64,000 bases of DNA, from NCBI GenBank assembly GCA_020631735.1, contig CM036170.1, positions 64,185,737 to 64,249,736 of the forward strand. Direction: 5' to 3'. This document shows positions 31,950-42,923 of the stretch, piece after piece. Below the pieces are notes generated by a model. It saw only the letters and a program-made list of their open reading frames with translations, was not told the origin of the DNA and did no database searches. Positions within the stretch are counted from its first letter, which is position 1. Each line of letters opens with the position of its first letter. Source of the DNA: Saccharum officinarum. Lineage: Eukaryota > Streptophyta > Magnoliopsida > Poales > Poaceae. The position numbers and the translations under genes were made by a program.

Positions 31950-32363
31950 CGACACAGTGATGACTATGAACCCCCGCTCCGGCGGAAAACGGCACCGCGG
32001 CCGGCACCAGCGTTGGCATGAAGCAGCGGGCGGCTGCCGGGTGCCCTCCTCGTGGCGCTCCTCAATGTAGCCATGAGCTACTGCAGCTTCTCGAGCATCC
32101 CCTCCTCATCATAATCTCTCTGTTGGTTTTGCGATTTGCCTGCCTATTTTTCTTTTGGTGGTGGTGGCGGTGGGGAGGGGATGATTTGGTTGACGTGGTT
32201 CTGACTTCTGAGGTTGTGGTGTGATCCGTTTCAGGCTGCGAGGAAGTACACAGGTATGGTGGACTGCTGCTGCGGCTATGAGACGATGGACGCCATCAAC
32301 AAGGGGGTCATGCATTCAATCCTATAGGAACTTGTTAAGTTGCCCTTCTTCATGTACTTCAAG
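31950..32363 (+). pseudogene. ERO1-like (endoplasmic reticulum oxidoreductin) 5' fragment
   Basis: ERO1 oxidises protein disulfide isomerase in the ER. Exon 32235-32363 (acceptor tttcag, donor aag|gtgagc) reads ARKYTGMVDCCCGYETMDAI, then a TAG at 32325-32327, then ELVKLPFFMYFK; this matches the conserved N-terminal Cys-rich block of plant ERO1 (CCCxYETVD..., LPFFRYFKVKL). Upstream at about 32030-32112 the third frame gives ALLVALLNVAMSYCSFSS, fitting the signal-anchor of the first exon. The codon before CCC is missing one residue relative to the family. The in-frame stop, frame disagreement in exon one and absence of later exons mark it as a pseudogene or relic. The chromovirus begins about 200 bp downstream. 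Confidence 0.7.
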
Positions 32364-32789
32364 GTGAGCACTTTTAGAAATTTTCCCCAATGTCCTAGAC
32401 TGTGATTTTGGCACATTAGTGAAAATGTATGTGTTACGATGGCGTGCCTTGCTTCGTAGATTGTATGGAGGTGAGTGGATGGGTTGCGTGCACGAGCGTT
32501 GGCGGCGGCTGGGAGCCGTGGCTAGCTAGGGCACACGCGAGGAGGAAGACAGGGACGGGGATGCTGGGCGCCCAAGGGTGTCTTTTGACACAATCCCAGG
32601 CTAAGCCTGTTTCATTAACTCAACCGGACTCTTATAGTCTTTTACAATTTGATGGTAACAAACTCTAACTCTTTAGTCTAACAACTCTAACAAATCTTGG
32701 AAACTAATCTGACTCAAGCTGAACCTAACAAACTTGACCCAAACTTCCTGGAACAAGGGACCGAGTCCCTGGACGACCGCGCCCATGGC

Positions 32790-33170
32790 TTAGCCACTGC
32801 CCTGGCGACGGCGCTGGTAGGTCTTTCCCACCATAACATCTCTCCCCTCCTCGGGAAACAGCTCGTCCTCGAGCTGAAAGGAGGGGTAGGCTTCGCGGAA
32901 CGCCGGAACGGGCTCCTAGGTTGCTTCGGAGACCGGCATGCCAGACCACTCCACAAGTACATGCCACACCCCACGACGAAGTTCGGAGCGCAGTACGCGT
33001 TCTGGACGCTGAAGAGGACGGTCGTGACGAAGAGGAGGCAGCGCCGGTTGGGATGCCGGAGGTGTGCCACGAAATGGCTTCTACACCCCGACATGAAACA
33101 CATCATGTATCCGAGCGTCATCCGGGAGCTGCAGGCGGTAGGCGACCTTGCTAATGCGCTCGACCACCTA
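32790..33170 (-). pseudogene. Chromovirus integrase C-terminus and chromodomain
   Basis: The frame reads VVERISKVAYRLQLPDDARI, HDVFHVGV, then a stop, KPFRGTPPASQ, and the chromodomain VWHVLVEWSGM with a TAG in place of the expected Trp before EPVPAFREAYPSFQLEDELF. The chromodomain targets integration to marked chromatin. Three nonsense codons (at the 33168 side, in HVGV*KPF and in the chromodomain) plus the end at TAA 32792-32790. Clearly nonfunctional. Confidence 0.8.
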
Positions 33171-35090
33171 GAAAGGGCCCACATACTTGGGGTCGAGCTT
33201 GCGACGACCGCCAGGGATAAGGGACTGCGTGTGACGGTGAAGCAAACGCAGCAGCACCCAGTCTCCGACGGCGAACTCCAGAGCGCGATGGTGAGCGTCG
33301 TAGAAGCGGCGAGCATACTCCTGCACCTGAAGGAGCCGGCCGCGCACTTCCTCCAGGAATTCATCGCGGTTGGCCAGGAGGGTGTCCACAGCGTCAGTGC
33401 GGGCCTGCCCAGGAACATATGGCAGCAGGTCCGGCGGAGGGCGACCGTAAACCACCTGGAACAGCGTCGTCTGGAGCGTCGTATGATAGGTAGTATTGTA
33501 GCAAAACTCCGCCCACGGCAACCAGTCAAGCCAGTCGCGGGGACGATCGTCCGTAAGGCAGCGGAGGTACATCGTGATCGTCTTGTTCACGGCCTCGGAC
33601 TGCCCATCCGTCTGCGGGTGGAAGGTTGTGCTCATGCGCAGCTTGACCCCGGCGTGGCGAAACAGGTCGCGCCACACATGTCCCGTGAACACTGGGTCAC
33701 GGTCACTGACGATGGACTCCGGGAATCCGTGGAGTCGCACGATCTCCTAGAAGAAGGCGCGCGCTACCGAGGACGCTGTGTACGGGTGCCCCAAGGGGAT
33801 GAAGTGAGCGAACTTGGAAAACCTGTCAACCACGGTGAGCAAGACACTTTTGCCATGTACCTTCGGAAGTGCCTCGATGAAATCAAGGGAGATGTCCGCC
33901 TAGACGCGTGACGGAACCGGGAGTGGCTGCAGCAGGCCGGCCGGGTGCAGCGTCTCCGTCTTGTTCCGCTGGCACACTGCGCAGGAACGGACGTAATCTG
34001 CTACCACGCGCCTGTCGTGCTCGACGTAAAACTCGGTGCGCAGCCGCTGCAAGGTCTTCTGGATGCCCTCGTGGCCCCCCGTGTGGGCGAGCTGCAGGAC
34101 GTCGTCGAGTAACGCCGATGTGCTGGGCACGAACACGCGCCCCTTGTGTAGAAGAAGGCCCTCCCGGACACTCCAGGTGTCACCGTGCACGCCCGTGGCC
34201 ACAGCGTCGCGACGCACACGCAGGCCAGGATTGGTCTCCAACTCCCGGCGGAGCTCGTCGAAGAGCCGGAAGGTGGGCACCGACAGGGCGGAGGAGCACA
34301 CCGCTGCAACTTCCGCAATTGCCGCCAACAGCGGCTCTTCCCCGTCATGTCGGGATAGAGCGTCGGCGACGATGTTGGACCGACCCGGACGAAACTCCAC
34401 CCTGAAATCATATCCAAACAGTTTGCTTATCCAATGATGCTGAGGTATCGTCGAGAGCCGCTGATCCAACATGAACTTGAGAGCATAGTGGTCCGTCCGT
34501 ACGACGAACGCACGTCCCCAAAGGTAGGGCCGCCAATGGCGCACCGCCTGGACGAGGCCGATCAGCTCGCGCTCGTAAGCGGCCACTTTGAGGTGGCGGG
34601 CCACGAACAGGCGGCTGAAGAACGCGATGGGCGCGCCATCTTGATGAAGAACGGCTCCGAAGCCCGAGCCCGATGCATCGCAGTCGACGACGAACGTGGC
34701 GGTGAAGTCCAGCAGGTGCAGCACCGACGCCGTTGTAAGTGCGGCCTTGAGGGCAGCAAAGGCCGCGTCCGCGGCGTCCGTCCACTGGAACCCACCTTGC
34801 GGAGCAGTTGTGTCAAAGGCGCCGCAAGGGCGCCGTAGTCTTTGATGAAGCGCCGGTAGTACCCTGCCAAGCCGAGGAAGCCACGGAGGCCTCGCGCCGC
34901 ACGTGGCCACGGCCACGACTGCACAGCCGCCACCTTGGCGGCGTCCATGGCCACTCCCTCTTCGGTGATCACGTGGCCGAGGTAGTGGATAGCAGCAGTG
35001 GCGAAGGAGCACTTGGACTGCTTGAGGTGGAGGCGATGTGCACGGAGGACATCGAGGACGGCGCGAAGGTGCTGAAGATGCTCCGTCCAC
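33168..35090 (-). pseudogene. Chromovirus RNase H and integrase
   Basis: RNase H part: VVDCDASGSGFGAVLHQDGA, RTDHYALKFMLDQ, ADALSRHDGEE. Integrase: zinc-binding region HTGGHEGIQKTLQRL ... CAVCQRN, then the catalytic triad in VVDRFSKFAHF, IVSDRDPVF and HPQTDGQSEAVNK. Nonsense codons occur at about 33901-33907 (GTC TAG GCG) and 33747-33749 (TTC TAG GAG). The frame differs from that of the reverse transcriptase, so a frameshift lies near 34790-34800. These enzymes degrade the RNA template and insert the cDNA into the chromosome; here the chain is broken. Confidence 0.88.
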
Positions 35091-35911
35091 GAGACGCTGT
35101 AGATGAGGATGTCGTCGAAGAACACCAGCACGCAGCGGCGAAGGAACGGCTTGAGGACGTAGTTCATAAGCGCCTGGAATGTAGACGGCGCGTTGGACAA
35201 GCCGAAGGGCATGACCAGGAACTCGAAGTGGCCATGGTGCGTCCTAAACGCCGTCTTGTAGACATCTGCAGGAGCAACACGAACCTGATGATACCCCGAG
35301 CGCAAGTCCAACTTGGTGAAGAATTTGGCACCGTGCAGCTCATCCAGGAGTTCCTCGACAACAGGGATCGGAAACTTGTCTTTCACCGTTGCGGCATTGA
35401 GGGCCCTATAGTCGACGCAAAAACGCCAAGTCCCATCCTGTTTCTTGACAAGCAGCACCGGTGCGGAGAAGGGCGAGGTGCTGTACCGAATAATTCCTTG
35501 CTGGATCATGGCGTCACATTGCTGCTCTAGCTCATCCTTTTGCAACTGCGGGTAGCGATAAGGCCGTACCGCCACCGGCTCAGTGCCTGGCTTCAGGTGG
35601 ATCCTGTGGTCACACGCTCGGGCCGGCGGCAGCCCCACGGGCTCGGCGAACACGTCCTGGTACGTGTCTAGGTGATGCTCTAGGAGGATGCGCTCAGCCC
35701 CCTTGTCGGTGTAGAGGTGGCCGGAGAACAGGGACGCGAAGGGTGCTGTGGATGGCGCGCCGACACCAGCCCACACCACACGGCAGCCACGGAGGGTGAA
35801 GGCCATGCGGAGCGCCGCGAAGTCCCAGAGGATCGGCCCCAAAGAACGCAACCACGAGAGCCCGAGGACCATGTCGTAGGGCTCCAGGGGAATGTAGAAA
35901 CAATCCACCAT
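34790..35911 (-). pseudogene. Chromovirus reverse transcriptase
   Basis: Reads CDHRIHLKPGTEPVAVRPYR, QGIIRYSTSPFSAPVLLVKK, WRFCVDYRALNAATVKD, FFTKLDLRSGYHQVRVAP, FGLSNAPSTFQALMN and the catalytic FFDDILIYS, then HYLGHVITEEGVAMD and GFLGLAGYYRRFIKDYG. All reverse-transcriptase blocks of Ty3 elements are present and intact. The frame is uninterrupted to the shift near 34795. It is separated from gag-protease by the 467-bp tandem duplication, whose length (not a multiple of three) throws the upstream frame off. Confidence 0.9.
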
Positions 35912-36389
35912 GAATCGCTCGTCACCGGTGCGGAGAAGGGCGAGGTGTTGTACCGAATAATTCCTTGCTGGATCATGGCGTCACATTGCTGCTCTAGCTC
36001 ATCCTTCTGCAACTGCGGGTAGCGATAAGGCCGTACCGCCACCGGCTCAGTGCCTGGCTTCAGGTGGATCCTGTGGTCACACGCCCGGGCCGGCGGCAGC
36101 CCCACGGGCTCGGCTAACACGTCCTGGTACGTGTCTAGGTGATGCTCTAGGAGGATGCGCTCAACCCCCTTGTCGGTGTAGAGGTGGCCGGAGAACAGTG
36201 ACGCGAAGGGTGCTGTGGATGGCGCGCCGACGCCAGCCCACACCACACGGCGGCCACGGAGGGTGAAGGCCATGCGGAGCGCCGCGAAGTCCCAGAGGAT
36301 CGGCCCCAAAGAACGCAACCACGAGAGCCCGAGGACCATGTCGTAGGGCTCCAGGGGAATGTAGAAACAATCCACCGTGAATCGCTCGT
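35456..36389. repeat. Tandem direct duplication, 467-bp unit, inside pol
   Basis: The word caccggtgcggagaagggcg at 35456 recurs at 35923, and the intervening 467 bp are repeated with roughly ten substitutions by eye (about 97-98 percent identity). Each copy encodes the protease-reverse transcriptase linker (HLYTDKG, HHLDTYQDV, AVRPYRYPQLQKDELEQQCD). Copy one is 35456-35922, copy two 35923-36389. Because 467 is not divisible by three, the duplication alone breaks the polyprotein. Confidence 0.92.
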
Positions 36390-38058
36390 CGCCGATCCGG
36401 AGCTGAACGTCGCGGGCAAGACCCTGGCATGCGACACGGTCGCCGTTCGCGACAATGACGTGGGCACCGTTGCTGTCGATGAACCGGAGGCCAGCCGTGC
36501 TTGCCGCGGTCGGGTTGATGAAGTTATGCGTGGAGCCTGAATCCAGGAGCGTCGTGAACTCATGCGCGCCAATCTTGACGCGCAACTGCATGGTGTCGCG
36601 CGCCCGGATGCCCGTTACTGCAGACAAGGAAATCATGGGCTTCTCCGGATCGAAAGGCGGCTGCTCGGGAGGAGGATCTGTATCTGGCTCGTCGGGTTCT
36701 TCGACGATGTAATCCGGCACCTCTAGGTAGAACAGACGGGCGCACTTGTGCCCACGGACAAACTGCTCATCGCAGTTATAGCACAGCCCGAGTTTGCATC
36801 GTTCCGCCATCTCTTTGGCAGTTAGGCGCTTGAAAGCCCGGGAGGCCGGCGTGGAGGACGCAGGCGCTGATGACGCCGAGCCGCTGGCCGCCGAGGGCGC
36901 CGGGAGGGCGGCCTGAGTGCCCCCAGGACGGCGCGCCGACCGCTGGGGCGTAGGCAGCGCCTGAAGCTGAGGGGCATTGCGGCGCTCATACGCCCGTGCC
37001 AAACGCATTGCGTGCTGCAGGTCTTGAGGTTCATGGAGCTCGACGTCCACGCGGATGTATTCTGGGAGGCCACCCGTGAACAACCGCGCGCGCTGCAGTG
37101 TGGAGAGATCGCCGGCATGTGCCGCCCCGACCTGGAAAGCCTCCATGTAGGCGTCCACCGAGGCACCAAACAGCAGCCGGGCCAAGTCCGCGAGATGATT
37201 GGTGCTGAGGGCGGGTCCGAAACGCTGCTGGCAGTAGCGTCGAAAATCCGGCCACGACGGCTGGCCGATGTCAGTCTCCAGGACAAGGTACCATTGCTGG
37301 GCGACCCCCTTGAGATGATACGAGGCCATCCAGACTTTGTCCACTTCGCGCGTCAGCTGGCTGCGGAAGAATTGCTCACATTTGTTGAGCCAGCCCAGCG
37401 GGTCTTCTTTGCCATCATAAGTCTCAAACGTGATCTTGTGGTACTTCGGCACGATGACGGATTCCCACTCCGGTGGAGGACGGAGGTATGGCCGCGCCTC
37501 GGCCATGTGAGCAGAGGTCGGTTGCGGCAAACGCTGCGCTACCGACCCAAACGTCGGCAGGGGCGATGGCGAATGCGGGAAGTTGATGTGGGTGATAGGG
37601 ACGCCCGTGGACGACGGTGGCGCCGCCAGCTGCGAACCTTGCGGCACCGGCGAAGATAGCGGCAGGGAAGACGAAGCAGTCGCAGACGAGTCCCCTGCGG
37701 CTGCCGTGACGTCCGTGATCACCGGCGTAGACGAGGCGACCAAGGCCGGGATGCCACCGAAACCAGGCAAGCCAAATTGCGGGAGCGACGGCCGGCCATC
37801 CAGGCTTGTGAGACGGGCTCCCTGATCCGTCAGTTGATGATTGACGGCGGCTATCTGGAGCTGCAGGCTGTTGAGCGTGGTGGTGATGCCCGCGAGCGTG
37901 TCCGTGATCGAGTGCAGTGTGGGCGGACCGCCCGTGACATGAGCGGCAGCCAAGAGCACGCCGGTGGTGTTCACCACCAGGGGCAGGGAGACGCCGGTCG
38001 TAGGAACGGCGGTGGTGGCCGGCACGGCGGCGGAAGCGTCCGCGGATGTCGACATCAA
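35926..38058 (-). pseudogene. Chromovirus Gag and protease
   Basis: The open frame starts MMSTSADASAAV at 38058, a few bases after the primer-binding site. The capsid part has the WLNKCEQFFRSQ and YHLKGVAQQWY blocks near residues 220-260. A zinc knuckle CYNCDEQFVRGHKC lies near residue 426 and the aspartic-protease motif TLLDSGSTHNFI near residue 500. The frame then enters the second copy of the 467-bp duplication, continues into the start of reverse transcriptase (SPFSAPV) and goes out of frame at the junction (about 35925; the stop follows at 35680). Gag packages the RNA and protease processes the polyprotein. Apart from the junction it is intact. Confidence 0.88.
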
Positions 38059-38059
38059 G

Positions 38060-38069
38060 GCTGATACCA
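38060..38069 (-). promoter_or_regulatory. Primer-binding site (initiator Met-tRNA type), chromovirus
   Basis: On the minus strand TGGTATCAGC follows the LTR end by three bases, complementary to the 3' end of initiator methionyl-tRNA, the usual primer of plant LTR retrotransposons. Confidence 0.85.
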
Positions 38070-38072
38070 GGT

Positions 38073-38427
38073 TGTTATGTGCTGCTAGGGTTGAGAGGAG
38101 AGAGAGTTGAAGAGAGTGACGATGACGGGGCGCTACAGTACCCTGTGGTGCTACAGTTCCGCGGGTACTGTTCGCATCGGTGAGAGGCAGAGGACCGGCG
38201 GCTAGGGCTGTGAGGGGGCGCTGGGAGCGCCGGCCGCGGGGCTTCGCCCACGGCCGGCAAGAGAGAAGGTTTTTCCTTCTAATCTTGATTAGATTGATAC
38301 ATCTCCTCTCCTTATATAGAGAGGTTAAATTGACTCCTAAGCAAGCGACCCTTATCTCTAATTAACCTTAACACTAATGGGTTGTACCACCAGCCCAGGC
38401 TCAATAGGCCCCTGCCATACTCTAACA
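38073..38427 (-). repeat. 5' LTR of the chromovirus, 355 bp
   Basis: On the minus strand it starts TGTTAGAGTATGGC and ends GCACATAACA, with TG..CA ends directly before the primer-binding site. It contains the TATA-like word ctatataaggagagga, a probable promoter, about 110 bp from the start. Confidence 0.8.
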
Positions 38428-39690
38428 GTATGACATTGTGTTCCAACGGAGAGATAGAATGGTTAGAATTTGGAGTCATGCGTGCTTGATTGGAGAATAT
38501 GTGGAAGATTGTCATGACAATTGTGTATTTTTTGTCAGAATTTTTTTACTAGGTTGAGGGTGATTTTTCAGTTTTATACTACGCTGTAACACTTTGGGTA
38601 AAGATTCCATTGCAATGGTGAACCCATTTTATAACCCAATGGTGGACTCCCCATGAGGTTAGATTTCTTGCACTTGCAATATAATACAAGTTAATATGAT
38701 ATGTTTTGCATATTGCATGAAATTAGTACACAACATAAATCATATAAGATTCTACATGTTTGTCTTTGCATCAATGATTAAATTGTAAACCATCCATGTT
38801 ATAAATACATGAAAAACGAGTATCCATATGTGTGCTTAACTGCTTATTCACAGTCTCTGAATATGTTCAGTTGCTATCCATTTGTGTGCTTATTTGGAGT
38901 TCTCTAAATATATACTGATCTGTCAGACAGGCCATTTTCATGTACTGTACACCATCTAGATTGCTTCACTCTGCATGTCCTGCACAAAGCAAAACACAAA
39001 GAAGTAAGCACTTGTGACCTCTGTTTTACCACATAAGCAATATAGGCCAGATTGCTTCAGATTTGCATGTACTGTACACCATCCACCGGTCTGCCTACAT
39101 GCACAATAGGGAGTGTGTCTTTATTAATTAAGATTCTTGTACTTAGACATTTATAATAATAAACTAGCAAAAAGATATTATAATATTTGCACATGAAAAG
39201 GGTATTCTTTTGGTTATTTGTTGAAAATCCAGTGATCAGTAGGTTCATGAATTTCTTGATCTTGTCAGTTTTGGCAGTTAAAGAATTTGACTTATGAATA
39301 TGGACATCCAGAAATTTTCCTGATGCAACTTCAGCAATGTTTGTTATAGGCTTGTTCTGTTACATCCTTTTTTTCATTATTGCATATCAACGGCCACTAA
39401 AAAACCATATAGACTCTGCTCATCTTTACCATGCTTCAACCCTCCGGTCTAAGTGATAGCCAAGTGATGTAAAAATGCCCTTTTGCCTACTCTTCTGCTT
39501 GGTATGATGGTTTACCTTTTCAAACTGCAGTCACAAGTTTTAGAAGGACAGTGAGGCATACTTCATCTCCTAAAAGCAGAAGAGACTAGGATGTCTTCAT
39601 CGACTTGCCTGTAAAGGGAGCATGATGCTTGTGTGGTAATTCTTGTTAGGTACATGATCCATTCAAGAACGGTCGAGAATTGCAAGGCGC
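38428..39690. other. Stretch without recognised gene; short duplication
   Basis: AT-rich and without domains. The word catgtactgtacaccatc followed by a gattgcttca block occurs at about 38939-38974 and, in rearranged order, at about 39052-39090, a local duplication of about 35 bp. Confidence 0.4.
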
Positions 39691-39700
39691 ATAAGTATTT

Positions 39701-39800
39701 TGTGTAACACTACTTTGACTGAACTGCATTCATATACAAGAAGCTGCATAATTTGTGTAGCACTACTTTGACTGAACTGCATTCATATACAAGGCGTGTT
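39701..39800. repeat. Tandem duplication, 53-bp unit
   Basis: tgtgtaacactactttgact with continuation to cattcatatacaag at 39701 is repeated at 39754 with one substitution (tgtgtagcac). Noncoding. Confidence 0.85.
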
Positions 39801-41705
39801 TATTTAAAGATCTGTGATTGTTGCTCTGCAGGGCTTGTTTGAACATTCATACCTGCATTTCAGGACTTTCTGTCACTTTTCAGCTTATTTCATGAGTTAC
39901 CCCAATTTAGTTATAGCTGTTTTTTAAGAACTGTGCAACGGCTTGCTCATTAGTGAAACATTAAGAGGCAATAAACCATAGGAAAAAAACATGGACTAAG
40001 GTTGATATTACTTGAGTCTAGCTAATTACAATTGTTGGTCGTATGTAGCGCTTTTAAGAGCTGTATCTAGATTGACCATCGGGATCTTGGCCATTTCAGC
40101 TATTTACAAGGGAGTGAAAAAGGGAAAGAAAAGTATCTTGATAGTAAATGGTACATATATACACAAAGAACATCATTTATAAAGAAGTGCTAACTTCATA
40201 GCCGATGTAATTCAGCTAGCGAGTTGGTCCTAAAAATTCTAATGGCTTTGAAGTTTGCATATATTTAAATGGTGCCAATATTGACAGTCGTCTCACGCGT
40301 CACCGTTCAGCAGTACTAACGCAATGTTCCTATATCCACGCTCTTGATGCTATTCCATATATATAGATAGAATAGTAACTTTGTATCATTCGGTTAATCA
40401 ACTAATCATATGTTAGTTCATCCACAATCATATTTTATCATAGTCATGGTATAACATACGTGCAAAGTTGAATTATCATGATTATGATTTTGGTTTGACT
40501 ACCAGACATGTCCTGAATTTTTTCGTTACTCCCGTTACAACGCACGTGCGAGTTTTTAAATTCCATGGCATAGTTTCTGTTGCGGTTTTCCTCCACCTTT
40601 GTAGTGAACTTAATGAAACCGATAGAGGATTTATTAATTTCTTTTAGAAACGATAGAGGATTTAGGTGAGGGAGAGAAGGGCCAACACGAAGACAGGGAC
40701 ATATTCCGTATGCACGAAAGACTCTCAAAGGCCCACATAAGCTCCTGTTGCGACGCACGGAAAGATCTATACAATAGAGTTGGTGAGCCTGCAACGCTGT
40801 GCTCTCCATGACTGTTAATTTCACAAACTTTGCGTTTTGGATTAAATGTCACTTTAACGTCGGTATTTAATTTCGTATTATTGTTATCTTATCATGTGAT
40901 CCGTGTGTTTTTAGTACAAAAGTTTAGTTGTCCTGTAGGAACTAGGAACGCATGGGCAAAAAACTAGTTGTTTAAAAGGAACGGAGTAGTTTTCTCAAGG
41001 TCCGGATCAGTTTATGCCATGTGCATCGAATTAAGGCTATAGCCACCATGTCCGAGTAGGTAAGGACAAGAGAATGTTTCAGCAACCGTTCTTTTGCGCG
41101 AGGGATGAGAAGCTGATAGGATAGGAAATGTTGGGTGCAAATGGGCACCCAATTAGATAGATTCTACACCACCATTTTAATTCACTGTCGTTCCAAAAAA
41201 AATAAAGTTTTGACATTTGAATTTGTTTGATTGGATAAACTTAAGTCGAGTCAATCACCTAGAGAAATCGAAACCTTACACACCCTCCCTCTAATCGACC
41301 AAGTACCCCAATTCCCCAAGGTCCAAGGTTCATGCATATAACACGATCGCAGAGCATTATCATATCATTTCCGTTCTTTTTCATTACTTCGGCAAGAAGC
41401 TTTGCTCGAGTGACGATAATATCTGCGTCAGACGTGAAAAAAGAAAAATCGCGTTGCGTTCACAAAGACAGGCCACATACCATGCAGATATCGAGCCAGG
41501 TGTGGTACTAGAAAAATATGCTGCCAGGTGAGCTCGAGCTGGAGTTCTGTACCCAATCGTCAGGTCTCACTCTCAGCTGTCGGCACTCAGCACTTCGGCA
41601 GCAAGTCGTGGTGCGCCTCGGGCTCCATGCTGAAATTTGGTTTATGCCTGATGCTGATTTATTGTGAGAGGAAAACAATATTTTATGGCTGGAAAGTAGT
41701 GCTGA
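39801..41705. other. Unassigned stretch with Helitron-like hairpin words
   Basis: No gene recognised. The words cgttacaacgcacgtgcg (about 40533), gttgcgacgcacgg (about 40747) and aacgcatgggcaaaaaactag (about 40946, followed by TT) resemble the CCGTTGCAACGCACGGGC ... CTAG ends common in grass Helitron-type elements. I cannot establish a 5' end, so no element is called. Confidence 0.3.
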
Positions 41706-41707
41706 GG

Positions 41708-41947
41708 CTGTGTTTAGTTGAGAAAATTTGGGTGAAAAGTTACTGTAACACTTTTCGTTGTTATTTGGTAAAATTTGTCCAACCATGGATTAATTAGATT
41801 CAAAAGATTCGTCTCGAACTTTACAGACAAACTATGTAATTAGTTATTTTTTACCTATATTTAATGCTTCATGCATGTGTTTAAAAATTTGATGTGATAG
41901 GTGGAAGAGGAAATATTTTGGGTATGCATGCCAAGTGAACGCGGCCT
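41708..41947. mobile_element. MITE of the GGCCTTGTTTAGTT family
   Basis: Starts ggctgtgtttagttgag and ends caagtgaacgcggcc. The interior has the family words in inverse order to the copy at 19852 (gattaattagattcaaaaga, tcgtctcgaactttacagac, atttaatgcttcatgcatgt). About 240 bp, no coding capacity. Confidence 0.65.
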
Positions 41948-42094
41948 GAAGTAGTTCCATGTCATCTGCCACCTAAGATTCCTCTTAAATACCAGACCAG
42001 CGGAGCGGCCCGTCGGACGACGAGACGCGAGAGCAGCATAGCATAGCTGATCAGTGATCACTGATCTGATCACCTGATCGGCTGATGAACGTGC

Positions 42095-42234
42095 AGGTTG
42101 CAGGTAGCACTACGCCACATGGCACCACGGGAATTTAGGACGTAGAAGAAACAATCGGGGGTCAGGTTGCAGGTAGACACTACGCCACCATGGCACCATG
42201 GGAATTTAGGGCGTAGAAGAAACAATCGGGGGTT
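42095..42234. repeat. Tandem duplication, ~69-bp unit
   Basis: caggttgcaggtagcactac at 42095 recurs at 42164 with few changes; both copies end gaagaaacaatcgggggt. Noncoding. Confidence 0.85.
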
Positions 42235-42909
42235 GAGCAGTGGCGTGTGGAGTCAAGGGGAATGCTTATGCTAGCACTCGTAGTTGAAGATAGATGGATG
42301 AGTTCACTTTCCCCTTTTCGTTTCCTTCGCTTGGTCTGCTTTCCTGGTCTGCTTTCCTTGTGCCAGCAAGGCTTGTTGCCTTCTCAAGGTGCGCCATCAT
42401 CGTGGAGCTTTTCAACTAGGAGCGATGGTATGTAGTGTTTAGAGTGCAAGTACAGCCCAAGAGTTATATGCATCCTTTATGAGACATGTCTATACACCTC
42501 TCTAATTTTATCTAGCTTTGCCATTGTCTTCAACAGGGCGAGTTGATATTTATTATACACTTGTACAGTAATATCACTTGTGCACGAAAATGGCATGATC
42601 AAGCGCAACTTTAGCACTTCCTTAGATTAGCGAGGAGTGGCAGGCGCGGTTTTTGCACTTTCCTTAGATTAACGAGCTAGGGAGTGGCAAGATCACAGCC
42701 AAACACAAGGTCGAAGAAGACGAGCACAACATAGGGGCTGAAGGCAAGTGTGTGAATGGGTGGGGAGACGGGATGGATATAGGAAATTATAAGAACAAGA
42801 GACTAACATGAGGTATCTTGGTACTCTATCTGTTCTAAAATATATGTTATTTTAATTTTATCATAATCTAAATTTCTATAACTGCAACTAAGAAAAATTC
42901 ATTGACATC
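42235..42909. other. Stretch without recognised gene
   Basis: Short frames only. A Stowaway-like left end (tactctatctgttctaaaat) occurs at about 42831, but no matching right end is seen. Confidence 0.35.
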
Positions 42910-42923
42910 TACAATTTCAAGTT

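Larger units (their letters stand above)
32579..38427 (-). mobile_element. Ty3/gypsy chromovirus, decayed, with one clear LTR
   Basis: On the minus strand the order is LTR (38427-38073), primer-binding site, gag with zinc knuckle, protease, reverse transcriptase, RNase H, integrase and a C-terminal chromodomain: the Ty3/gypsy order, with a chromodomain marking a chromovirus. The coding region is broken by stops, a frameshift and a 467-bp tandem duplication. The left end near 32579 does not match the right LTR beyond the first bases, and no target duplication is visible, so the 3' end is truncated or recombined; 32579 is a soft limit set at an inverted word (gtgtcttttgacac). Confidence 0.85.

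Noticed and set aside
32697..33911. 404-codon plus-strand frame
   Set aside because: Antisense shadow of the chromovirus integrase-chromodomain region, whose minus-strand translation has clear integrase motifs.
34808..35530. 240-codon plus-strand frame
   Set aside because: Antisense of the reverse transcriptase; no motifs of its own.
40531..40970. Helitron called from CGTTGCAACGCACGGGC-like words and a CTAG end
   Set aside because: No 5' TC terminus or clear 3' hairpin could be fixed; left as a weak note only.
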